DNA from: Pseudobdellovibrionaceae bacterium
GTDB lineage: Bacteria; Bdellovibrionota; Bdellovibrionia; Bdellovibrionales; UBA1609
Reading direction: 5' to 3'
Assembly (NCBI GenBank): GCA_026712605.1
Contig: JAPORL010000197.1
Coordinates: forward strand, 1 to 6,782
Length of the DNA: 6,782 nucleotides
Shown here: piece after piece, positions 1-6,685 of the stretch
Position numbering within the stretch: the first letter of the stretch is position 1
How the letters are laid out: each line of letters starts with the position of its first letter
Position numbers and translations under genes: made by a program
Notes under the pieces: model-generated
What the model was told of the DNA's origin: nothing
The model's database searches: none
Seen by the model: only the letters and a program-made list of their open reading frames with translations

Positions 1-51
1 CCTCGCCGCCGTGGCGGATGCGGTCTTCAGCTGCAGCCGGTAATGCCGGAC
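1..51. other. GC-rich anomalous patch at window edge (possible chimeric junction)
   Basis: About 36 of these 51 bases are G or C (about 70%), whereas the sequence from about 52 onward is strongly AT-rich. The patch contains several short palindromes: CCGCC-gt-GGCGG (6-17), GCTGCAGC (30-37) and CCGG-taatg-CCGG (37-49). The switch in composition coincides with the place where the minus-strand membrane protein stops resembling its family, just after a conserved Asp-Gly. I infer a junction near 50-57, either an assembly or library chimera at a contig end or a real insertion boundary. The sequence alone cannot separate these. No gene can be assigned to the patch. Confidence 0.6.
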
Positions 52-1928
52 AAACCATCTTGTGCAATGACTTTAGCTTTAGGATTATCTAAAAGCCCAA
101 AACTAAATTCAGGAGAGCGTCTTACATTGTCCACAACTTCTGGTGCAATTTCTAAAACTGTGGTGTCTTCCATTTCTTCTAATTGAGCTAAAATTCCTGC
201 AGAAGTGCCCATACCTAAACCTATGACTGCAGAGGAAAGGCGATCTCTTTTAGGAGCATACAAATAAGCCAAACTGGAAAGTAAAAACACAGTAGAAAAA
301 TCACCTAAGCTATTTCCTATAGCTTTTCCATTAACAATAAAAGAAACCGACTGATGTTTAGCGGAAGGAAAAAGTTTTTTATTGTTAGAGCTGTCAGTAT
401 CTTTTGGAAAGGCGACTAAAGAAATAGAAGCATTGGGACCATCTTCAAAAAATAAAAGCTTCTCTTTTTCTTTATGTTTTTTAGGAATAGAGAATATTTT
501 TTTAAAATGATAATCTTGAAGATTTATTGTTCTAAAATAGCCAAGATAATGACCTGTTCTATTCCAGTTAGGAAGAAACAATAAAGCAACAGCTAAAAAA
601 CAAGCTAAAGCTGTAGAAAAAATTCTTTTTTCATATAAAGCGGAAATAAAGGCCAAAGAAATTAGCAACAAAATATTAATTTTAAAGAGTTCATCCAAAT
701 CAAAAATATAAAAAGCCAAATAGGCTAAAATGATAGTGCCAAGAACTGTTCCCAAAGTATTAAAAAAATACAAATAGCCACAAACAGCCCCATAGTTCTC
801 TTTTGTCTTTTTGAGTAAAGCATAGCTTAAAGGTAAAAGCCTCCCCATAAAAAAAACAGCAGGTAAAAGAAAGATAGATACAAAAAGATAGATAAGGAAT
901 TTAAAAACAAAATAATTAGAAGGGATTGAAAACAAGCTCACACGAATATGGCTAATCCATATAGACCAATAAGGAGAAAAAATATATAAAAGCCCAAGAA
1001 GAAAAGCTGTGATAAGAGTTTGCTTTATAAAAAAAGAGGGAGAAACTTTTTTTGAATTAATGGAAAGGCTTCCCCAAGCTAAGCCCCCTACAAAAATGGA
1101 TAAAATAATAGGAAAATTAAAAACTCCAGCTCCTATACTTAAATGCAAAACACGAATAAACAAGACCTCAAAAGAAATAATTATAGCGCCAGCTAAAAAA
1201 CTAAAGAAAATATAAAACCAATTGGGAATGCGAGAGGGAATCAAAACATATTCTGTCTGTCTTCTCAGCCCGCCTTCTAATTTGTTTCCTATAAATATTA
1301 AAGCGGCTATAATGTTAATGGCGCTAGCTATCACTAAGGTCAAAGCCAAACCAAACTTAGGAAGAAAATAAAAACCAGAAAATAAAACACCCAAAAAAGC
1401 GCCAAAAATATTCCAACCATAGATTTTAAAGTGACAGGAATTAATTTCTTTAGAGGATTTTGGCAAGACAGCTGTCAAGATAGGTATAGAAGCCCCCATT
1501 AAAAAAGTGGGCAAAAACAAAGCCATCAAGGCAATTAAAATATCTATAAATAAATTAGATGGGGTATTAAAACTTATATTTTTTAAAAAATTAAAATAGA
1601 TATAAAAAACAGCAATATAGATAGCTGTTATTAGTTCAATCCAACCATAGATTTTTAATAAAATAAAACGACTCCATGCTTTTTCTGTGATTTTTCCAAA
1701 AACATAATAGCCGACAGCCAAACCTAATAAAAAAACAGCTATAACAAGATTGATAGAGCGAGTGTCACTTCCAACTAGAATAGTTAGATATTTTTGCCAA
1801 GCCACCTGAGCACAAAGGGAGGCAAAGCCAGTTGCCATAGTAGCGAAGTAAGCTAAGTGAATATAAGACATTTTTGGAAAAGAAAAATCTATATTTTTAA
1901 AAAAAGAAAATAATAATGAATTCTTCAT
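27..1928 (-). CDS. Membrane-embedded spermidine-synthase-like protein, C-terminus apparently truncated
   Basis: This 633-residue protein has two parts. Residues about 25-460 are very hydrophobic, with roughly 12-13 likely membrane segments (for example 58-80, 127-156, 236-262, 344-374, 384-410). The rest is a soluble spermidine-synthase-type domain, with EDGPNASISLV (495-505), the VNGKAIGNS...D stretch (532-543), the nucleotide-binding loop GLGMGTSAG (570-578) and an acidic strand end VLEIAPEVV (591-599, Glu593). This is the layout of fused membrane/spermidine-synthase proteins, which probably bind S-adenosylmethionine or its decarboxylated form at the inner membrane face. Their substrate is generally unknown. 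The domain ends just after Gln-Asp-Gly (623-625). The usual C-terminal half of the Rossmann fold is absent, and the last eight codons lie in GC-rich sequence, so the natural end is probably missing. The ATG at 1928 suits the nearby promoter but lacks a Shine-Dalgarno; Met20 is an alternative. It is divergent from topA. Confidence 0.75.
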   Translation of the reverse strand: MKNSLLFSFFKNIDFSFPKMSYIHLAYFATMATGFASLCAQVAWQKYLTILVGSDTRSINLVIAVFLLGLAVGYYVFGKITEKAWSRFILLKIYGWIELITAIYIAVFYIYFNFLKNISFNTPSNLFIDILIALMALFLPTFLMGASIPILTAVLPKSSKEINSCHFKIYGWNIFGAFLGVLFSGFYFLPKFGLALTLVIASAINIIAALIFIGNKLEGGLRRQTEYVLIPSRIPNWFYIFFSFLAGAIIISFEVLFIRVLHLSIGAGVFNFPIILSIFVGGLAWGSLSINSKKVSPSFFIKQTLITAFLLGLLYIFSPYWSIWISHIRVSLFSIPSNYFVFKFLIYLFVSIFLLPAVFFMGRLLPLSYALLKKTKENYGAVCGYLYFFNTLGTVLGTIILAYLAFYIFDLDELFKINILLLISLAFISALYEKRIFSTALACFLAVALLFLPNWNRTGHYLGYFRTINLQDYHFKKIFSIPKKHKEKEKLLFFEDGPNASISLVAFPKDTDSSNNKKLFPSAKHQSVSFIVNGKAIGNSLGDFSTVFLLSSLAYLYAPKRDRLSSAVIGLGMGTSAGILAQLEEMEDTTVLEIAPEVVDNVRRSPEFSFGLLDNPKAKVIAQDGLSGITGCS

Positions 1929-1952
1929 GGTGTTTTATTTCTATTGTTAATT

Positions 1953-1982
1953 TTTATAAAAAATTTTTTAGGGATTTGTCAA
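1953..1982 (-). promoter_or_regulatory. Sigma-70-like promoter for the membrane spermidine-synthase-like gene
   Basis: Read on the minus strand there is a perfect -35 hexamer TTGACA (1982-1977). After an 18-base spacer comes TATAAA (1958-1953), five of six matches to the -10 consensus; with a 17-base spacer the hexamer would be TTATAA. Transcription would begin near 1946, leaving a leader of under 20 bases before the ATG at 1928. No Shine-Dalgarno sequence is visible in that leader. The hexamers are seen directly; promoter activity is inferred. Confidence 0.6.
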
Positions 1983-2020
1983 ATAAATTTCAAAAGTCAT
2001 AGGTCTTAGTAAATACTTTA

Positions 2021-2049
2021 TTAAAAGATCTTAAGCTGTAATCTTTTAA
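2021..2049. repeat. Perfect 9-bp inverted repeat in the divergent intergenic region
   Basis: TTAAAAGAT (2021-2029) is matched exactly by its reverse complement ATCTTTTAA (2041-2049) across an 11-base spacer. It lies upstream of the topA -35 candidate and behind the promoter of the divergent membrane-protein gene, a position suited to a regulator binding site or a DNA-structure element. No T-tract follows it on either strand, so it is unlikely to be an intrinsic terminator. In AT-rich DNA such repeats can occur by chance, so the regulatory reading is tentative. Confidence 0.4.
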
Positions 2050-2058
2050 CAGGCCTTA

Positions 2059-2086
2059 TTGCATAAGAATTAAAAAATTATACAAT
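2059..2086 (+). promoter_or_regulatory. Candidate sigma-70 promoter for topA
   Basis: TTGCAT (2059-2064), a 16-base spacer and TACAAT (2081-2086) form a plausible promoter. The -10 matches the consensus in five of six positions; the -35 only in its first three bases. Transcription would start around 2093. This argues against translation from the in-frame TTG at 2094, which would sit at the very 5' end of the message, and favours the ATG at 2130 with a leader of about 37 bases. Confidence 0.4.
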
Positions 2087-2129
2087 AAAAAACTTGAATC
2101 TTAAAAAAAGAATAGCTAATAATGACTAC

Positions 2130-4706
2130 ATGTCAAAAAAAAAGCTAGTTATTGTAGAGTCTCCAACTAAAGCAAAAACCATAAGCCGGTTTTTGGATTC
2201 CAGTTATAAGGTTATGGCCTGTATGGGACATATTAGAGATTTGCCAGAGTCCGCTAAGGATATTCCAGAAAAATATAAAAACAAAAAATGGAAAAATTTG
2301 GGTGTAAATATAGAAAAAAACTTTGAGCCTATTTATTGTGTGCCTAACTCAAAATCCAGTATTATTAAAGACTTAAAGAAAGAACTTAAAAAGTCAAAAG
2401 AGCTTATTTTAGCTACGGATGAAGACAGAGAAGGAGAAAGTATCAGCTGGCACTTACAGTTTATTTTACAGCCTAAAGTCCCTGTAAAAAGAATTGTATT
2501 TCATGAAATTACAAAAATGGCTATTGAATCCGCTTTAAAAAATTATCGCTCAGTGGATAAAGGTTTAGTTAAGGCTCAAGAAGCCCGAAGGGTGCTAGAT
2601 CGTTTAGTTGGCTATACTCTTTCTCCTCTTTTATGGAAAAAAATTACAACTGGACTATCAGCAGGCCGTGTGCAATCTGTTGCTGTCAAACTTATCAGTG
2701 AAAGAGAAATAGAAAGAATGAATTTTATTAAGAGCCTGTTTTATGGAATATCAGCTGAACTTTCTCCTAAAAACTCTAAAGAAAATTTTTTATCCATTCT
2801 ACATTCATGGAAATCAAAAAAATTGGCAATCAGTAAAGATTTTAATAGTAAAGCTCAACTTATAAATAAGAAACTTCTACATTTAACAGAAAAAGATTCT
2901 AAAAACTTACTGAAAACACTTAAAAAATCAAAGTGGCTGATAAAAAATATTGAAAAAAAGCCTATTTCCCGATCTCCTAAACCGCCTTTTATAACATCCA
3001 CCTTACAACAAGAAGCTCATAGTAAGTTGGGTCTTTCCCCTAAAAACACAATGTCAGTAGCTCAAAAACTTTATGAAAAAGGGCTTATTACTTATATGAG
3101 AACAGATTCCACTCACCTCTCTCAAGAAGCTTTAAGAGGAATAAAAAAAGCTGTTTCAGATATTTACGGAAAAAAAGAGTTAGTTAGTAAAACTCGTATC
3201 TATAAAACAAAATCAAAAGGGGCTCAAGAAGCCCATGAAGCCATTAGACCTGCTGGTCAAACTTTTAAAAAACCAGAGACAAGCGGTTTAACTGGAGTTG
3301 AGTTAAAACTCTATAAACTGATTTGGCAAAGAACTCTGGCCGTTCAAATGAAAAACTGCGAACAAGAGCAAACCAGTCTTCACATTAAAGCGGGTGAGGC
3401 TTTATTTCAAACTAACGGCTTGAGAATTGTCTCACCGGGATTTTATAGGGTCTATAGAGATCAAGAAGATAATTCTAAAATTCTCCCAGATTTAAAAAAA
3501 GGACAAGAGTTAAAATGTCTTAAAGTAGAAAGCAAAGAAAAACAAACACAAGCTCCTGCTCGTTATAATGAAGCCTCTTTAATACAAAAACTAGAAAAAG
3601 AAGGTATTGGCCGGCCCTCTACTTATGCCCCTGTTATTTCCACTATACAAGATAGAGGTTATGTCAAAAAACAAGGAAAAAACCTAGCGCCCACTTTTAC
3701 GGCTTTAGCTGTTACAAAACTTTTAAGTGAACATCTGCCAGACTATGTCAATTTAAACTTCACCTCTAAAATGGAAAAAGCTCTTGATGATATGGCTGAA
3801 GGCAAGGTGCCTTATGTAAAATATCTAAACAGTATCTACAATGGAAAAAAGGGCCTCAAGGAGCAAGTCAAACAAAGAGAAAAAACAATAGATTCTGACA
3901 AATCCAGAACTCTTCAATTTCCTAGCTTCAAAGGCATTAACTTTAATGTGGGACGTTTTGGAGCCTATATTACTAAAAAGCAAGGTCAAAAAGAGTTAAA
4001 ATCTTCTCTGCCAGCAGATACTTTTTTATCTGATCTAACTTTAGAAAAACTAGAAGAAATTGTACAAATCAAAACAAAGAAAGAAACTGCCTTTGGAATT
4101 GAGCCTAAAACTAAAAAGAAAATTTTTATAAAAACAGGACCTTTTGGTCCTTATTTAGAGTTAGAAGGTGGAGAAAAGCGAACTTCTATTCCAAAGTTTT
4201 TGCCTTTAGAAAGTTTAAACTTAAAACAAGCTCTAAAACTTTTAGAGCTTCCAAAAATTTTGGGCTTACATCCCAAAACAAAAAAAGAAATTAAAAAAAG
4301 TATTGGACGCTTTGGCCCCTATATCGTGCATGAGGGTGATTTTCGCTCTGCTCCAAGGGACGAAAGTTTCTTAGATTTAGATTTAAAATCAGCTTTAAAA
4401 ATTCTAGCTCAAGAAAAAAGAGCCAGCAAAAAAAACTCTTCAAAAAAAGCTATCAAAGAGTGGACTCACAACAAGCAAAGCATTCAAATTTTACAAGGAT
4501 ACTCACCTTATATCAAATATAAAAATAAAAATTATAGTTTAGCTAAAGATACGGATATAAAAAAATTAGATTTAAAATCAGTCTTACAAATTATAGATAA
4601 GAAAGCAGATTCTTCAAAAAAAATAACTAAAGCTAAGAGAAAAACAACAAATAAAAAAACCGCAAAAAAACAAAAAACCAGAACTACCAAATCTAGAAAA
4701 AAGTAA
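2130..4706 (+). CDS. topA: DNA topoisomerase I (type IA), zinc-free C-terminal repeat form
   Basis: The enzyme relaxes negative supercoils by cutting one DNA strand through a 5'-phosphotyrosine link. The Toprim domain opens with KLVIVESPTKAKTI (Glu10) and has the magnesium motif DEDREGE (97-103). SAGRVQSVAVKLI (177-189) follows, and the catalytic tyrosine is Tyr322 in GLITYMRTDST, with Arg324 beside it. The C-terminal region has about four repeats marked by GRFGAYI (608-614), GPFGPYL (670-676), GRFGPYI (726-732) and a degenerate GYSPYIK (790-796), then a Lys-rich basic tail (about 826-858). The only cysteines are 31, 70, 410 and 463, so the CxxC zinc fingers of E. coli TopA are absent. The ATG at 2130 gives 858 residues and the family's usual MSKKKLVIVESP start; an in-frame TTG at 2094 would add 12 unrelated residues. 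No Shine-Dalgarno is visible. Its 3' end converges on tRNA-Cys with a 20-base gap. Confidence 0.97.
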   Translation: MSKKKLVIVESPTKAKTISRFLDSSYKVMACMGHIRDLPESAKDIPEKYKNKKWKNLGVNIEKNFEPIYCVPNSKSSIIKDLKKELKKSKELILATDEDREGESISWHLQFILQPKVPVKRIVFHEITKMAIESALKNYRSVDKGLVKAQEARRVLDRLVGYTLSPLLWKKITTGLSAGRVQSVAVKLISEREIERMNFIKSLFYGISAELSPKNSKENFLSILHSWKSKKLAISKDFNSKAQLINKKLLHLTEKDSKNLLKTLKKSKWLIKNIEKKPISRSPKPPFITSTLQQEAHSKLGLSPKNTMSVAQKLYEKGLITYMRTDSTHLSQEALRGIKKAVSDIYGKKELVSKTRIYKTKSKGAQEAHEAIRPAGQTFKKPETSGLTGVELKLYKLIWQRTLAVQMKNCEQEQTSLHIKAGEALFQTNGLRIVSPGFYRVYRDQEDNSKILPDLKKGQELKCLKVESKEKQTQAPARYNEASLIQKLEKEGIGRPSTYAPVISTIQDRGYVKKQGKNLAPTFTALAVTKLLSEHLPDYVNLNFTSKMEKALDDMAEGKVPYVKYLNSIYNGKKGLKEQVKQREKTIDSDKSRTLQFPSFKGINFNVGRFGAYITKKQGQKELKSSLPADTFLSDLTLEKLEEIVQIKTKKETAFGIEPKTKKKIFIKTGPFGPYLELEGGEKRTSIPKFLPLESLNLKQALKLLELPKILGLHPKTKKEIKKSIGRFGPYIVHEGDFRSAPRDESFLDLDLKSALKILAQEKRASKKNSSKKAIKEWTHNKQSIQILQGYSPYIKYKNKNYSLAKDTDIKKLDLKSVLQIIDKKADSSKKITKAKRKTTNKKTAKKQKTRTTKSRKK

Positions 4707-4726
4707 AAAAGAAAAGTAAAAATATT

Positions 4727-4800
4727 TGGAGGTGATGGCCGGATTTGAACCGGCGTACACGGATTTGCAGTCCGCTGCCTAACCTCTCGGCCACATCACC
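4727..4800 (-). tRNA. tRNA-Cys (anticodon GCA), CCA encoded
   Basis: Read on the minus strand, the 7-bp acceptor stem GGTGATG/CATCACC closes perfectly. The D arm is GCC...GGC. The anticodon stem GCGGA/TCCGT has one G-T wobble and a loop CTGCAAA, giving anticodon GCA at 4766-4768. The variable region is four bases (GTAC), and the T arm GCCGG-TTCAAAT-CCGGC is perfect. The discriminator base is T (U73), the known identity base of cysteine tRNAs. CCA is encoded directly after it at 4729-4727, so nucleotidyltransferase is not needed to create the end. The gene stands alone, converging on topA. I could not identify a confident promoter or terminator for it. Confidence 0.97.
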
Positions 4801-5106
4801 TTATAAAACATTTCTATTTCTAAAAATAAAAAAAGTAAAGAATTATTCTACAATACAAACTTTATAAAATTAAAACCTGTCTAAGAGTTTAAATTTTATT
4901 TATATGTTTAGGTCTATTGATTAAAAGCTTAGTAAGATACAAACTTAAAAACGAGTTCGGATTTGAACACAAAGCGACCTATGGTCGCTTTGTGGCAAAA
5001 CGCATGTCTGAGTTTTTAACTTTGTATCTTACTAAGCTTTTAGATAATAACACTAATTTCAAATTTAAAAATCAACTCTATTAAATTAAACTCTAAACCC
5101 GAGATT
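4801..5106. other. Intergenic region between tRNA-Cys and metG; holds repeat copy 1, no gene seen
   Basis: No coding sequence is supportable here. The stretch 4801-4921, upstream of tRNA-Cys, is AT-rich and must contain its promoter, but candidate hexamers are weak. The long palindromic repeat occupies 4922-5042. The stretch 5043-5106, just downstream of metG, is AT-rich with a short duplicated AACTCTA motif and no convincing intrinsic terminator of its own. Confidence 0.7.
4922..5042 (+). repeat. Long palindromic repeat, copy 1 (complete)
   Basis: The outer stem pairs 4922-4952 with 5012-5042: 31 positions with a single C-C mismatch (4944/5020). A perfect inner hairpin, CACAAAGCGACC (4968-4979) against GGTCGCTTTGTG (4983-4994), has a three-base loop. 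Between the two stems lies an asymmetric internal loop of 15 bases (4953-4967) on one side and 17 (4995-5011) on the other. The 15-base side contains GTTC-ggattt-GAAC, which can form its own small hairpin. The element is downstream of metG and about 120 bases upstream of tRNA-Cys. It contains no open reading frame of note. A second copy at 6686-6782, in opposite orientation, shows it is a dispersed repeat. I do not recognise the family; a REP/BIME-like, MITE-like or structured-RNA element would all fit. Confidence 0.85.
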
Positions 5107-6621
5107 TTAAATTAAAATTTTAGGGAAAAGCCCTGAAGAGTGCTTTAAAGCTTTTCCTAAAGCCTGTCTTCCCCACTTTGTATTTTTAAAAATAACTTCT
5201 TCTCCTAAAGCGGATAAAAATTTCTCCATTTTTTTAGGCATAACCGGAGCAAGAAGAATTCCACATATCCTTAAAACTTCTAAGCAATTGTATAATACCA
5301 CACCGGCCTGTTTTTTATCTATTTTAACCAATTTCCAAGGAGCCGTTTGCTCTAAATATTTATTCACTTCCACTAGTAAACTAGATAATAAGTGTAAAGC
5401 TTGAGATAATTCAAAATTATCAATTTTATTTTTAAATAAACTTTGTTTTTCTTCTGTGAGTTTTTTCAATAGACTATCTTCTGTGTGATAAGGGATCTGA
5501 CCATCAAAGTGCTTTTCAATCAAACGAGAAATACGACTAAAAATATTCCCAAAATTATCTGCTAGATCTTCATTTACTTTTTGAGTAATAAGATCAACTG
5601 ATAGAGCAGAATCTTTGCCTAAAACAATTTCTTTAGCCAAAAACCAACGAAGCTCATCTAAACCTACCAATTCTATAAGCTCTAAAGGATCGAGTTTATC
5701 TCCTTTAGATTTACTCATTTTCTCATCTTCTTTATTTAAAAGCCAACCATGTGCAAATATCTTATCAGGGAGAGGTAAGTTTAAAGCCATTAAAAAACAA
5801 GGCCAATAAACAGCATGGGTCATTAAAATATCTTTACCAATTAAATGATGTTTTTTAGCATTCAGCCAATACTTTTCAAAATGCTCTTTCTTATTTAAAT
5901 AACCTGCCCCTGTTACATAATTTAAAAGAGCATCCACCCAGACATAAGCAACACAATTATTATCAAAGGGAAGCTCTATACCCCAAGATACTCTTTTTTT
6001 AGGACGACTGACACACAAATCCTGAAGGGGCTGTTTTAAAAAACCTTGTATTTCATTATATCGTTCCTTAGGTTTAATAAAATCGGGATGATTATCCAAA
6101 TGATTTTGTAAAGCCTTTTGGTATTTAGACATTTTAAAAAACCAAGCTTTTTCTTCTAAAGGAATCAGCTCTTTTCCTTCAGCTGACTTAGCTCCGACAA
6201 GATCTTTTTCTGTATAAAAGATTTCTTCACTAACACAATACCAGCCTTTATAGTGAGAAGAATAAATATCCCCTTTGTCATATAAATTCTGCAAAACATT
6301 TTGAACAGCTTTGCAGTGATAATCAAAAGTAGTTCTAAAAAATAAATCATATTCAATATTTAAAATTTTCCATGTTTTTTTAAATTGAGGACTCATTTGA
6401 TCACAATGCTCCTGAGGGCTTAAGCCTCTATTAAGCGCTGATTGCTCACATTTTTGTCCATGCTCATCTGTGCCAGTAATAAAAAAACTAGAATAACCAA
6501 ATAATTTTTGATAACGGTTTAAAATATCAGCAATAATGCTGGTGTAGGCTGTGCCTAAATGAGGTTTATCGTTCACATAATACAAAGGCGTGCTTATATA
6601 AAAATTTTTATTTTTAAGCAT
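5107..6621 (-). CDS. metG: Methionyl-tRNA synthetase, short zinc-less form
   Basis: This class I aminoacyl-tRNA synthetase charges tRNA-Met with methionine in the cytoplasm and is essential for initiation and elongation. The Rossmann fold begins STPLYYVNDKPHLGTAYT, with HLGT (21-24) as the HIGH signature. TGTDEHGQK (49-57) and the methionine-pocket region AYVWVDALLNY (225-235) follow, then KMSKS (301-305), the ATP-binding loop. The helical anticodon-binding domain carries Asn420 in VNKYL and Pro429-Trp430 in APWKL, matching the residues that recognise the CAU anticodon in the family. In the connective insertion, GWYCVSEEIFYTEKD has one cysteine and none of the paired CxxC motifs, so no zinc knuckle is expected. 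At 504 residues it lacks the C-terminal Trbp111-like tRNA-binding domain. The ATG at 6621 gives the normal family N-terminus; the leader is almost pure A/T with no Shine-Dalgarno. The gene is flanked by the two inverted repeat copies. Confidence 0.97.
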   Translation of the reverse strand: MLKNKNFYISTPLYYVNDKPHLGTAYTSIIADILNRYQKLFGYSSFFITGTDEHGQKCEQSALNRGLSPQEHCDQMSPQFKKTWKILNIEYDLFFRTTFDYHCKAVQNVLQNLYDKGDIYSSHYKGWYCVSEEIFYTEKDLVGAKSAEGKELIPLEEKAWFFKMSKYQKALQNHLDNHPDFIKPKERYNEIQGFLKQPLQDLCVSRPKKRVSWGIELPFDNNCVAYVWVDALLNYVTGAGYLNKKEHFEKYWLNAKKHHLIGKDILMTHAVYWPCFLMALNLPLPDKIFAHGWLLNKEDEKMSKSKGDKLDPLELIELVGLDELRWFLAKEIVLGKDSALSVDLITQKVNEDLADNFGNIFSRISRLIEKHFDGQIPYHTEDSLLKKLTEEKQSLFKNKIDNFELSQALHLLSSLLVEVNKYLEQTAPWKLVKIDKKQAGVVLYNCLEVLRICGILLAPVMPKKMEKFLSALGEEVIFKNTKWGRQALGKALKHSSGLFPKILI

Positions 6622-6685
6622 ATTTTATAATAAAACTAAACTTTTTTATAAAGTAAAGATTTTTTAAATATTTTATGAAAAGTTT

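Noticed and set aside
1009..1215. Small plus-strand open frame inside the membrane-protein gene, and similar short frames at 5615-5809 and 6165-6356 within metG
   Set aside because: They overlap well-supported genes in other frames, have no family-like motifs and no ribosome binding sites.
2094..2129. Upstream TTG start for topA adding 12 residues
   Set aside because: The added residues are not family-like, the TTG would lie at the predicted transcription start, and the ATG at 2130 gives the canonical N-terminus.
4852..4899. Possible decayed third repeat copy (ATACAAACTT and TGTCTaaGAGTTT resemble parts of copy 1)
   Set aside because: The matches are short, the core hairpin is missing, and similar words are expected by chance in such AT-rich DNA.
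4953..5017. Intrinsic transcription terminator for metG formed by the inner hairpin
   Set aside because: The 12-bp hairpin is not followed directly by a T-tract. On the minus strand the nearest T5 comes about 16 bases later, after only a weak GTTC/GAAC hairpin. The same element also lies upstream of metG, which does not suit a dedicated terminator.
4922..5042. Integron attC site, because of the folded imperfect palindrome with unpaired spacers
   Set aside because: The expected outer core boxes (RYYYAAC and GTTRRRY) are not at the ends, and metG is a core gene with no integrase or cassette neighbours in the window.
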